Positions 34,515 to 41,953 of a DNA stretch of 64,000 nt are shown one piece after another; positions within the stretch are counted from its first letter, which is position 1, and every line of letters begins with the position of its first letter. The notes beneath the pieces were generated by a model. That model saw only the letters and a list, made by a program, of their open reading frames with translations. It ran no database searches and was not told the origin of the DNA. The DNA is from Streptomyces roseoverticillatus. Its GTDB lineage: Bacteria > Actinomycetota > Actinomycetes > Streptomycetales > Streptomycetaceae. The DNA is taken from contig NZ_JOFL01000001.1 in the NCBI RefSeq assembly GCF_000719265.1, positions 432,008 to 496,007 of the forward strand. The letters run 5' to 3'. The position numbers were made by a program, and so were the translations under genes.

Positions 34515-34910
34515 TCAGCGCACCAGCAGGTCCAGCAGCCGCTCGGGCTCGGCCTCCGGATCGGCCGTCAGGCCGGCGTGCACGGGGCCGGGCTGGACGA
34601 CCGTGCTGCGGGGGGCGATCAGCCAGCGGAAGCGGCGGCCCGGATCGTCGCCGGCGGCCTGGCCGGCCCGCTCCCCGCCGAGGCACACGCCTTCGACGGC
34701 GCACAGCGCGGCCCGTACGCCCGCCACGTCCGCGGCCGGGTCGAGGGCCAGCAGCCGCGCCTCGTCGAGGTGGACGCGGGCGGCCACGTACCCCTTCGCC
34801 TGGCAGTAGACGACGACCCCGGCGTTGATCTGCTCACCGCGCTCGACGCGGGGGACGACCCGCAGCAGTGCGTACTCGAAAACATCGCGTCCGTTGTGGC
34901 GCCCGGTCAC
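34515..34910 (-). CDS. DUF3037 protein, partner of HipA-like kinase
   Basis: 131 aa DUF3037 protein. The signature is FEYALLRVVPRVERGEQINAGVVVYCQ near the N-terminus, with a Leu-rich C-terminus. The GTG start at 34910 overlaps the kinase stop (GTGA), so expression is tightly coupled. It is not a HipB-type HTH protein. Function unknown; constant pairing with the kinase suggests an inhibitor, substrate or targeting subunit. A longer upstream frame exists but would overlap the kinase gene. Confidence 0.8.
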   Translation of the reverse strand: MTGRHNGRDVFEYALLRVVPRVERGEQINAGVVVYCQAKGYVAARVHLDEARLLALDPAADVAGVRAALCAVEGVCLGGERAGQAAGDDPGRRFRWLIAPRSTVVQPGPVHAGLTADPEAEPERLLDLLVR

Positions 34911-35731
34911 TTCCCGGCCCTTCCGTCGAGCCTGACACGCACCCACTCCGGCGCCTGCGAGGGCTTGTCCTTGCTGCGTTCGCCGACCGTGATCCGGTCG
35001 CCGATGCTCCCCGCCCGCTCCAGCAGCACCTCGACGTAGCGGCGGCGCACCGCGTCGGGGCCGTCGAAGCCCGGCTCGTCCGCGAGCCACTCGTCGGGCA
35101 CGTCGGCGGCGACCTCGGTGAGGAGGTCCTCGGTGACGCGCGGCGCGAGCTCGGCGGCGGCCGCGGCGAGGTCGGGGCCGAAGGTCGCGAGGACGTGGTC
35201 GGAGGCCTCGTAGGGCTTGCCCGCGGCCGCGGCGGCGCCCGGCCAGTTGTGGTGCCAGATCATGGTGGCGCCGTGGTCGATGAGCCACAGCTCGCCGTGC
35301 CACACGAGCAGGTTCGGGTTGCGCCAGGAGCGGTCGACGTTGTTGATGAGCGCGTCGAACCAGATCACGCGGCCGGCCTCGGCCGCGGAGACCTCGAAGG
35401 CGAGCGGGTCGAAGCCGAGGGCGCCGGGCAGGAAGTCCATGGCGAGGTTGAGCCCGCCGCTGGCCTTCAGCAGCCCCTGCACCTCCTGGTCCGGCTCGCC
35501 GCGGCCGATGACCGGGTCGAGCTGGATCCGGGCCAGCTCCGGCACGCGCAGGCCGAGCGCGCGGCCCAGCTGCCCGCAGATGACCTCGGCGACCAGCGTC
35601 TTGCGGCCCTGGCCGGCACCGGTGAACTTCATGACGTACGTACCCAGGTCGTCGGCTTCGACGATCCCGGGGAGCGAGCCGCCCTCACGCAAGGGCGTGA
35701 CGTATCGGACGGCTGTGACTTCGGGGAGCAT
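34907..35731 (-). CDS. HipA-like kinase
   Basis: 274 aa single-domain protein with the HipA kinase C-lobe fold. The ATP-binding Lys is in YVMKFTGAGQGRKTLVAEV, the catalytic loop is ALINNVDRSWRNPNLLV (Asp acting as base, NPN for metal), and the metal-binding Asp is in LWLIDHGATMIW. It lacks the N-terminal HipA couple domain. HipA kinases phosphorylate GltX or other targets and cause growth arrest; whether this shorter type does so is unknown. The RBS is weak. It is immediately followed by the overlapping DUF3037 gene. Confidence 0.82.
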   Translation of the reverse strand: MLPEVTAVRYVTPLREGGSLPGIVEADDLGTYVMKFTGAGQGRKTLVAEVICGQLGRALGLRVPELARIQLDPVIGRGEPDQEVQGLLKASGGLNLAMDFLPGALGFDPLAFEVSAAEAGRVIWFDALINNVDRSWRNPNLLVWHGELWLIDHGATMIWHHNWPGAAAAAGKPYEASDHVLATFGPDLAAAAAELAPRVTEDLLTEVAADVPDEWLADEPGFDGPDAVRRRYVEVLLERAGSIGDRITVGERSKDKPSQAPEWVRVRLDGRAGK

Positions 35732-35762
35732 TGCCCCAGGCTACTGCGGGACTTCCGCCCGC

Positions 35763-35828
35763 CTTCGAACGCGGGTGGCCGTGGCTTCGCACGCGGGTGA
35801 CCGTGGCTTTGAACGCGGGCGGTCCCGG
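35763..35828. repeat. Three tandem 22-bp repeats
   Basis: Units of the form CTTCGAACGCGGGTGGCCGT-GG occur at 35763, 35785 and 35807 with 2-6 differences. They are non-coding and lie between the divergent kinase and Rieske genes. They could be a variable-number tandem repeat or multiple binding sites. Confidence 0.8.
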
Positions 35829-35843
35829 CCCCGTACGACTCCC

Positions 35844-35883
35844 TGAACCGTCACGACCGGATCTGAACCCGCACGACCAGAGG
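35844..35883. repeat. Two tandem 20-bp repeats before the Rieske gene
   Basis: TGAACCGTCACGACCGGATC and TGAACCCGCACGACCAGAGG follow each other directly, sharing 15 of 20 bases. The second unit runs into the RBS of the Rieske gene. Confidence 0.65.
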
Positions 35884-35890
35884 AGCACAC

Positions 35891-36406
35891 ATGAACCACG
35901 TGTCACGGGCCGCATCCACCGTCTCCGCCGCTTCCCCCGCGCCCCGGGCCGCGCACGGCTCGACCCGCCGCAGCGTCGTCGCGGCCGCCGGGGCAGCCGG
36001 TCTCGTCACCGTGCTCGCCGCGTGCGGCGGAGGGGACGACGACGGTGGGAGCGGCGAGGCGAAGGACGGGGGCAAGGGCGAGGGCAAGGACGGGAGCAAG
36101 GGCAAGGACGGGAGCAAGGACGGGGAGCTCGCGAAGGCCGCGGACATCCCGGAGGGCGGCGGCAAGGTCTTCCCCGACCGGAAGGTCGTGGTGACCCAGC
36201 CGGCGAAGGGCGAGTTCAAGGCATTCTCCGCGGTCTGCACCCACCAGGGCTGCCTCGTCAAGGACGTCTCCGGCGGCACCATCAACTGTCCCTGCCATGG
36301 CAGCAAGTTCGCCATCGCGGACGGGAGCGTAAAGGGAGGCCCGGCGCAGCGGCCGCTCTCCGAGGAGCAGGTCTCGGTCCACGGCGGGTCCCTGCACCTG
36401 GAGTGA
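35891..36406 (+). CDS. Rieske [2Fe-2S] lipoprotein with Tat signal
   Basis: 171 aa. A twin-arginine signal (STRRSVVAAAGAAGLVTVLAAC) ends in a lipobox, predicting Tat export of the folded iron-sulphur protein and lipidation. A Gly/Lys/Asp-rich linker (about 52-80) leads to a Rieske domain with CTHQGC and CPCHGS, the four cluster ligands. It is not part of a cytochrome bc complex here, since no such genes are nearby. An electron carrier at the outer membrane face is likely; its partner is unknown. AGAGGAG is 5 bases before the ATG. Confidence 0.88.
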   Translation: MNHVSRAASTVSAASPAPRAAHGSTRRSVVAAAGAAGLVTVLAACGGGDDDGGSGEAKDGGKGEGKDGSKGKDGSKDGELAKAADIPEGGGKVFPDRKVVVTQPAKGEFKAFSAVCTHQGCLVKDVSGGTINCPCHGSKFAIADGSVKGGPAQRPLSEEQVSVHGGSLHLE

Positions 36407-36414
36407 GCGGGGCG

Positions 36415-37068
36415 TCAGCCGCGCCGGGGCACGCTCCGCCAGCCGCGCAGGACGGCCTCGGCCGTGGTGACGGTGGCGACGAGCGCCAGGGTGTGGCTGA
36501 TCACGGCCGCGGTGTACTCCGCGGGCACGCCGGCGATGGCGTCGGCGGGGACGACGGCCGTGTAGCCGAGGTTGACGGCGTCGAAGACGGTGTTGGGGAC
36601 GGCCACGTTGGCCGAGACGCCGGTGACGACGAGGGTGCGGCAGCCGAGGTTGCGCAGCAGGGGGTCCAGGCCGGTGCCCGCCAGGGGCGAGAGCCCGTGC
36701 AGCCGCCGGACGACGAGGTCGCCGTCGCCGACCGGGATCGGGTCGGCGACGCGCACCGCGCGGGTGCCCGCCAGCTGCTGCACGGGCAGCCGCTCGGCGG
36801 CGCGGAAGAGCCGGGCGTTGCGGCTGGCGCCGCGGCCGTCGGGGCGGCGTTCGGCGATGGCGTGCACGACCTGGACGCCGGCGTCGTGGGCGCCCGCGAC
36901 GAGGCGGGCGACGGCGAGGAGCGCGCCGGAGGCGCGTGCGGCGACGGCGAGCTCGGGCAGGGCGCTGCCGGGGCCGACGACGCCGTGCTGGCACTCGACG
37001 GTGAGCAGGACGGTCGTCGCGGGGTCGAGCCGTTCGGCGGGCGGGCCGGCCGGGGCGGGCGGCGCCAT
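36415..37068 (-). CDS. Isochorismatase-fold protein without catalytic residues
   Basis: 217 aa cysteine-hydrolase (isochorismatase-like) fold. The nucleophile position in the canonical GVxTDxCV motif is Ala156 (TGVSANVAVPNT), the catalytic Asp near the first strand is Glu25 (LLTVECQHG), and no Lys is found at the third catalytic site (DLVVRRLHGLSPLAGT). All three residues of the Asp-Lys-Cys triad are thus missing, so hydrolase activity is unlikely. The chain is otherwise intact and has a good RBS (GGAGAGAGGA), which argues for a maintained non-enzymatic role. It ends 8 bp from the convergent Rieske gene. Confidence 0.8.
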   Translation of the reverse strand: MAPPAPAGPPAERLDPATTVLLTVECQHGVVGPGSALPELAVAARASGALLAVARLVAGAHDAGVQVVHAIAERRPDGRGASRNARLFRAAERLPVQQLAGTRAVRVADPIPVGDGDLVVRRLHGLSPLAGTGLDPLLRNLGCRTLVVTGVSANVAVPNTVFDAVNLGYTAVVPADAIAGVPAEYTAAVISHTLALVATVTTAEAVLRGWRSVPRRG

Positions 37069-37217
37069 GGCGGTCCTCTCTCCTGGGGCCGGTGTCCGGC
37101 GGGTGCGGGCCGGGGCGGCCCGGGCCGCGTGAGGGTAGCGGGCATTGCGCCGGCGGGGGAAGGGGCCCACACTTTCTGACACTCGGTCAGCCATCGGGAT
37201 GCGGGGAGGGCACGGGC

Positions 37218-37679
37218 ATGCTCACCGGCCAGCGGCGGGGCCGCCGGATCATGATGACGCGGCCGGAGCTGGACGCGTTCCTCACCGGGCAGCGCACCTG
37301 CCGGGTGGCCACCGTGGGGCGCGACGGGCGGCCTCACCTCAGCGCGCTGTGGTTCGTCTGGGACGGGTCGGCGCTGTGGCTGTACTCGCTCGTGCGCAGC
37401 CGCCGGTGGGCGGAGCTGCGGCACGATGCCCGGGTCGCGGTGCTGGTGGACGACGGGCGGGAGTACGGGGAGCTGCGGGGCGCGGAGCTGTCCGGCACGG
37501 CGGTCTTCGCCGGGGAGGCCCCGCGCACGGGCGAGCCCCGCCCGGAGCTCACCGCGCCGGAGGCGCTCTTCACCGCCAAGTACTTCGGCGGCCTGCCCTC
37601 GATGCCGCACGACGGCCGGCACGCGTGGCTCCGGCTGACGCCGGACGAGGTCGTGTCCTGGGACTTCCGCAAGCGATAG
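37218..37679 (+). CDS. PPOX-class flavin/F420-binding protein
   Basis: 153 aa split-barrel protein (LDAFLTGQRTCRVATVGRDG, HLSALWFVWDGSALWLY, SRRWAELRHDARVAVLVDDG). The family binds FMN, F420 or heme and reduces diverse compounds; actinobacteria often use F420. The ATG at 37218 has GGGGAGGG 8 bases upstream. Isolated; the function cannot be narrowed. Confidence 0.8.
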   Translation: MLTGQRRGRRIMMTRPELDAFLTGQRTCRVATVGRDGRPHLSALWFVWDGSALWLYSLVRSRRWAELRHDARVAVLVDDGREYGELRGAELSGTAVFAGEAPRTGEPRPELTAPEALFTAKYFGGLPSMPHDGRHAWLRLTPDEVVSWDFRKR

Positions 37680-37713
37680 GCCGATTCCGGCGGATCGCCC
37701 TGTCAGCTTCCCT

Positions 37714-37745
37714 CCCCCGCGACGGCGGGAGGCCACGACGCAGCA
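37714..37745. repeat. Dispersed intergenic palindrome, divergent copy
   Basis: CCCCGCGACGGCGGGAGGCC followed by ACGACG, preceded about 26 bases upstream by TCCGGCGGATC. The latter also precedes the copy at 45421, so the repeated element is composite. It is located between convergent genes. Confidence 0.5.
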
Positions 37746-37810
37746 AGCCGGCGGTGCCGAGCCGGCCAAGGCCGTATGCCCACCGCGCCGCAGGCCGAGC
37801 GCGCCACAGG

Positions 37811-37834
37811 CCGGGGCGGCTGCAGCCGCCCCGG
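37811..37834. terminator. Perfect 24-bp palindrome, bidirectional terminator
   Basis: CCGGGGCGGCTG followed directly by its exact reverse complement, between the convergent PPOX and LysR genes. It would form a strong hairpin in transcripts of either strand. Confidence 0.65.
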
Positions 37835-37878
37835 TGAAAGGCCGGGGCGCTGTGCCGCCCGCTGCGAGACGGGGCCGG

Positions 37879-38784
37879 TCAGCCGGCCACCTTCTCGCCG
37901 GCAAGGCGCAACGCCTCGACCGCGGCGCGGATGGAGGGGCGGCGGTCCGCGTCGGCGCGCCAGATCGCGTAGACGTGGCGGCGCACGGTGTGCCGTACGG
38001 GTACGACGCGCACCCCTTCCGGCACGGGCCCGCGGCCCAGCCGCGGTGCGACGGCGACGCCGAGCCCGGCGGCGATCAGGGCGAGCTGGGTGTGGTGCTC
38101 CTCGGCCATGTGGGAGATGCGGGGCTCGATGCCCTTGCCGCGCAGGGTGAGCATCAGCCAGTCGTGGCAGAACTCGCCCCGGGGCCAGGAGACCCAGTCG
38201 TCGTCCGCGAACTCCTCCAGGTCGACCAGCTCCCGGCCGGCCAGCGGGTGGTCCACCGGCATCGCCACGTCGGCGCTGTCGTCGAGGATCGGGGCTTTGG
38301 CCAGGCCGTCCGGCATGGGCAGCGGCTTGTTGTACCAGTCGAGGACGACGGCGACGTCGATGTCGCCGCGGACGACCCGGGGCACGGCCTCCTCCGGCTC
38401 CATCTCCTCCAGCCGGGCCCGCAGCTGGGGGTGGGCCCGGCGCAGCCCGGCGAGGGCCGTCGGGAAGAGGCCGCGGGCGGCCGTGGGGAAGGCGCCGAGG
38501 AGCAGCTCGCCGACGGCCTGCCCGCGCTGCGCCTCCAGGTCGGCCTGGGCCAGCTCGACCTGCGAGAGGATCCGCGAGGCGTGGTCGGCGAGCAGCCGGC
38601 CGGCGTCGGTGAGCCGCACGCCGCGCCCCTGTTTGGCGAGGAGCTGCTGCCCGGTCTCGCGCTCCAGCTTGGCGAGCTGCTGCGAGACGGCGGACGTCGT
38701 CACGTGCAGCCCGTCGGCCGCGGCGCTGACGGAGCCGTGGCGGGCGACGGCGTTGAGGGTGCGCAGGCGCTCCAGGTTCAACAT
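37879..38784 (-). CDS. LysR-family transcriptional regulator
   Basis: 301 aa. The N-terminal winged HTH is LERLRTLNAVARHGSVSAAADGLHVTTSAVSQQLAKLE over residues about 3-40, followed by the periplasmic-binding-like effector domain. It is divergent from an EamA transporter gene across 75 bp with a palindrome, so it probably controls that exporter. The ATG at 38784 lies 7 bases after a TAGAGT hexamer (minus strand), hinting at a leaderless transcript; no RBS is seen. Confidence 0.9.
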   Translation of the reverse strand: MLNLERLRTLNAVARHGSVSAAADGLHVTTSAVSQQLAKLERETGQQLLAKQGRGVRLTDAGRLLADHASRILSQVELAQADLEAQRGQAVGELLLGAFPTAARGLFPTALAGLRRAHPQLRARLEEMEPEEAVPRVVRGDIDVAVVLDWYNKPLPMPDGLAKAPILDDSADVAMPVDHPLAGRELVDLEEFADDDWVSWPRGEFCHDWLMLTLRGKGIEPRISHMAEEHHTQLALIAAGLGVAVAPRLGRGPVPEGVRVVPVRHTVRRHVYAIWRADADRRPSIRAAVEALRLAGEKVAG

Positions 38785-38823
38785 ATAAGCAACTCTACGC
38801 GATAAACCCCACTTAAATTTACT

Positions 38824-38852
38824 TGTACTAAGCCGTACAGGGCGGTCATTCT
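38824..38852 (+). promoter_or_regulatory. LysR-type palindrome over the EamA promoter
   Basis: TGTAC-TAAGCC-GTACA (38824-38839) has the T-N11-A form of LysR boxes and overlaps a TTGTAC -35-like hexamer (38823-38828). A CATTCT -10-like hexamer follows at 38847 after 18 bases and ends 7 bases before the EamA ATG, suggesting a leaderless, LysR-controlled promoter. Confidence 0.5.
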
Positions 38853-38859
38853 TACGACC

Positions 38860-39903
38860 ATGCGCACCACGGCAACCTCCAGTTCCTCCGTCCCGCCGGG
38901 CCTCCCGGTCCGCCCGCTCCCCACCTCCGGTGCCCAGCACCGGCAGCCGCAGCGGGACAGCCGCCCCACCGTTGACTGGAGGATCCGCTTCGGTGCGCTC
39001 GCGCTCATCTGGGGCTGCAGTTTCCTGTTCATCAAGCTCGGCACGGACGGCTTCCCGCCGCTGTACGTCGCCTTCGGCCGCATGTTCTTCGGCGCGGTGG
39101 TGCTCGTCGCGACGCTGGCCGTCAAGCGGGAGCGCCTGCCGCGCGCCGCCCGCACCTGGGGGCACCTGGCCGTCGCGGCCTTCCTGCTCAACGCCCTGCC
39201 GTTCACCCTCTTCGCCTACGCCGAACTGCGCATCCCCTCCACGCTCGCCGGGATCTGCAACGCCACGACGCCGCTGTGGGGCATGGTCCTCTCGCTCGTG
39301 GCCCTCTCCGAGGACCGGCCGACGCAGCGCCGGTTCGCCGGTCTGGCGATCGGCTTCGCCGGCGTGCTGACCGTGCTCGGCGCCTGGCAGGGCTTCTCCG
39401 GCCAGGACGCGGCGGGCACGGTGATGGCCCTCGTCGCCTCCGCCAGCTACGCGATCGGCTGGATCTACGTCCGGCGCACGCTGACCGACTCGGGCGACTC
39501 CAACCTGTCCAAGTCCGGCGCGCAGCTGCTGCTGGGCACGGTCCAGCTGGCGGTGGTCGCCCCGCTGTTCGCGCCGGTGCCGGTCTCCTTCCCCGCCGTG
39601 CCGCTGCTGGCCGTCTTCGCCCTCGGAGCGCTGGGCACGGGCCTGGCCTTCCTCGTGCAGTACGGACTGGTCGCCGAGGTCGGGCCCACGATGGCGTCCA
39701 TGACCACCTACCTCATACCGGTCGTGGCGACCGTCGCCGGCGTGGCCCTCCTGGGGGAGGAGCTCAGCTGGAACACGCCCGTCGGCGCGCTCATCGTGCT
39801 GGCCGGCGCCTTCCTGACCCAGAGCAAGGCCGGGCGCAGGACCGGACGGAAGGAGCAGAGCCTCCCCCGCGGGGGCCTGCCGGCGAGGGGCCGTCAGTCG
39901 TAG
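38860..39903 (+). CDS. EamA-family (DMT) transporter 1
   Basis: 347 aa drug/metabolite transporter with about ten hydrophobic segments between residues 45 and 325 in two EamA repeats. It has conserved PLYVAFGRMFFGA and a second-repeat VGPTMASMTTYLIPVVATVAG. An unusually long Ser/Pro/Arg-rich N-terminal extension of about 40 residues precedes the first helix. Likely exporter of a small metabolite, controlled by the divergent LysR. The 3' end overlaps the MocR gene by 10 bp. Confidence 0.87.
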   Translation: MRTTATSSSSVPPGLPVRPLPTSGAQHRQPQRDSRPTVDWRIRFGALALIWGCSFLFIKLGTDGFPPLYVAFGRMFFGAVVLVATLAVKRERLPRAARTWGHLAVAAFLLNALPFTLFAYAELRIPSTLAGICNATTPLWGMVLSLVALSEDRPTQRRFAGLAIGFAGVLTVLGAWQGFSGQDAAGTVMALVASASYAIGWIYVRRTLTDSGDSNLSKSGAQLLLGTVQLAVVAPLFAPVPVSFPAVPLLAVFALGALGTGLAFLVQYGLVAEVGPTMASMTTYLIPVVATVAGVALLGEELSWNTPVGALIVLAGAFLTQSKAGRRTGRKEQSLPRGGLPARGRQS

Positions 39904-41225
39904 CGCCCCGCCGCCGAAGGACGGGTCGCGGCCGCCAGGGCGTCCGCGACCTGTTCTATCTCGTCCACGGCCAGGCCCGAGACGGTCAGCCGCACCGCGG
40001 GAGGCGACGAGAGCCGGAACCGGGCCCCCGGCGCGACCGCCCAGCCCGCATGCAGCAGCCGCGCCACCGCCGCCGTCTCGTCGGGCACAGGGAGCCAGAC
40101 GTTCATCCCGCTGCGCCCGTGCGCCTCGATCCCCCGCGCGCGCAGGGCCCGGACGAGCGCATCGCGGCGGCGCCCGTACGCGGCGGCCACCTCCGCCGCA
40201 TCCACCGCGCCGCTGTGCCACAGGTGGACGACGGCGTCCTGCAGGACGTGGCTGACCCAGCCGGGGCCGAGGCGCTGCCGGCCGCGCACCCGGTCCACGG
40301 TGACGGCGTCGCCCGCAAGCACCGCGAGCCGCAGGTCGGGCCCGTACGCCTTGGCCACGGAGCGGACGAACACCCAGTGGTCGGTGCATCCCGTGAGGGT
40401 GTGCAGGGGGAGGTCGACGATTCCGTGGCCGTGGTCGTCCTCGACGAGCAGCGCCCCGGGGTGGCCGGAGAGCACGGCGCGCAGCTCGCGCGCCCTGGCC
40501 GCGCCCACCACCGCCCCCGTGGGGTTCTGCGCCCGCGCGGTGACGATCATGGCCCGGGCGCCCTGCCGCAGCGCGCGGTCCGCCGCCTCGGGCAGCGGGC
40601 CGTCGTCGTCGACGGGCACGGGGACGGGCCGCAGCCCGAGGGCCGGGACGAGGTCGAGGACACTGCCCCAGCCCGGGTCCTCGACCGCGACGGAATCGCC
40701 CGGCCGCAGGTGCACGGCGAGGACGCGCTCGATGGCATCGAGCGCGCCGGAGGTGACGGCGAGCGTCCCGCCGGGCACCCCGTCCGCGGTGAAGGCGGCC
40801 CGGGCGAACCGCTCCAGCTCCGTGTCGACGGCGGGCGCCCCGTAGAGCGCGGGGGCCTGCGCGGCGCGGGCCGCGGCAGCGGCGAGCGCCTCGCCGAGCG
40901 GGGGCAGCAGGGCCGGGTCGGGATTGCCCGCCGAGACGTCCCGGACGCCCTCGGGGACCTCGACGTAGATCCGCTCGCGGGCCGTGCTGGCCGGGCGGTG
41001 ACGCACGCGGCTCCCCCGGCGGCCGGACGTCTCGATCACCCCGCGCTCGCGCAGCGTGCGGTACGCGGCCGCGACCGTATTGGGATTGACACCGAGCTCG
41101 ACCGCCAGCTCCCGCATGGGCGGCAGCAGTTCGCCCGGGGACAGCTTGCCGGCGCCCACGGCGCGCTCCACGCTCGCGGAAATCTCCGCTGCGCGGCGAC
41201 CCTCGATCCGATACTCTCCTAGCAC
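39894..41225 (-). CDS. MocR-type regulator (GntR HTH fused to aminotransferase fold)
   Basis: 443 aa. GntR winged HTH at about 8-75 (LSPGELLPPMRELAVELGVNPNTVAAAYRTLRERGVI), joined to a fold-type I aminotransferase domain. The PLP-binding Lys is in FVRSVAKAYGPDLRLAVLAG. MocR proteins sense PLP or its adducts and often control vitamin B6 genes or transport. The GTG at 41225 has no RBS, but a CATAAT -10-like hexamer (minus strand, 41233-41238) ends 7 bases upstream, so it is probably leaderless. A 12-bp palindrome overlaps this promoter. Divergent from a PPOX gene. Confidence 0.9.
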   Translation of the reverse strand: MLGEYRIEGRRAAEISASVERAVGAGKLSPGELLPPMRELAVELGVNPNTVAAAYRTLRERGVIETSGRRGSRVRHRPASTARERIYVEVPEGVRDVSAGNPDPALLPPLGEALAAAAARAAQAPALYGAPAVDTELERFARAAFTADGVPGGTLAVTSGALDAIERVLAVHLRPGDSVAVEDPGWGSVLDLVPALGLRPVPVPVDDDGPLPEAADRALRQGARAMIVTARAQNPTGAVVGAARARELRAVLSGHPGALLVEDDHGHGIVDLPLHTLTGCTDHWVFVRSVAKAYGPDLRLAVLAGDAVTVDRVRGRQRLGPGWVSHVLQDAVVHLWHSGAVDAAEVAAAYGRRRDALVRALRARGIEAHGRSGMNVWLPVPDETAAVARLLHAGWAVAPGARFRLSSPPAVRLTVSGLAVDEIEQVADALAAATRPSAAGRYD

Positions 41226-41232
41226 AAAGAAG

Positions 41233-41248
41233 ATTATGCACTAGTGCA
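41233..41248. promoter_or_regulatory. Palindromic operator over the MocR promoter
   Basis: TGCACTAGTGCA (41237-41248) is a perfect palindrome in the 35-bp gap between mocR-type and PPOX start codons. It overlaps the CATAAT -10 of the regulator gene and sits 12 bp before the PPOX ATG. Binding here would control both genes. Confidence 0.65.
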
Positions 41249-41260
41249 ATGGAGTTCGCA

Positions 41261-41935
41261 ATGACCGCTGCTGCGCCGCCCGCCCCGTACGAGCAGACCG
41301 AGCGGACCACGCCGACGCGCGCCCGCGAGCGCGCCTCGTACGACCGCGAGGTCGTGCACGCGATCCTCGACGCGGGCTACGTCTGCCACCTCGGCTTCGT
41401 GCGCGACGGGGCCCCGGTCGTGCTGCCCACGCTCTACGGGCGCGTCGGCGACCGGCTCTACGTGCACGGCTCGACGGGCTCGCGCCCGCTGCGCACCGCG
41501 GGCCGCGCGGGGGACGCGGGCATGCCCGTCTGTCTCACCGTCACCCACGTCGACGGCCTCGTCCTCGCGCGCTCCGCCTTCCACCACTCCCTCAACTACC
41601 GTTCGGTCGTGGTGCACGGCTCCGCCCGCCAGGTGACCGAGGAAGCCGAGAAGCGCGCGGCCCTCGACGCCCTGGTCGAGCAGGCCACGCCGGGCCGGTC
41701 GGCGGACTGCCGCCCGGCCTCCCCCAAGGAGCTCGCCGCGACGGCCGTGCTCCGCCTCGACCTCGCCGAGGTGTCCGCCAAGGTGCGCACCGGCGGCGTG
41801 AACGACGAGCCCGAAGACCTCGCCCTCCCCCACTGGAGCGGCGTCGTGCCCGTGGCTCCCGCGTACGGCACGCCCATACCCGACAAGGACCTCGCTCCGG
41901 GCACTCCGCTGCCGGCCTACGTCACCGCTCTCTGA
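41261..41935 (+). CDS. PPOX/NimA-like flavin-binding protein
   Basis: 224 aa FMN-binding split-barrel protein of the COG3467 (nitroimidazole-reductase-like) type: REVVHAILDAGYVCHLGFVRDGAP, YVHGSTGSRPLR, LTVTHVDGLVLARSAFHHSLNYRSVVVHG. The ATG at 41261 has GGAG 6 bases upstream and was chosen over the ATG at 41249, which abuts the operator. Divergent from a MocR regulator, a recurring pairing, so it is presumably PLP-responsive. Confidence 0.85.
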   Translation: MTAAAPPAPYEQTERTTPTRARERASYDREVVHAILDAGYVCHLGFVRDGAPVVLPTLYGRVGDRLYVHGSTGSRPLRTAGRAGDAGMPVCLTVTHVDGLVLARSAFHHSLNYRSVVVHGSARQVTEEAEKRAALDALVEQATPGRSADCRPASPKELAATAVLRLDLAEVSAKVRTGGVNDEPEDLALPHWSGVVPVAPAYGTPIPDKDLAPGTPLPAYVTAL

Positions 41936-41953
41936 GCGGCCAGCGCCGGGCGG

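Noticed and set aside
37879..41310. A continuous 1143-codon minus-strand frame that would fuse LysR to upstream sequence
   Set aside because: Only the last 301 codons show LysR homology. The upstream part is an out-of-frame reading of the MocR gene and an antisense reading of EamA. The LysR ATG at 38784 with its promoter is preferred.
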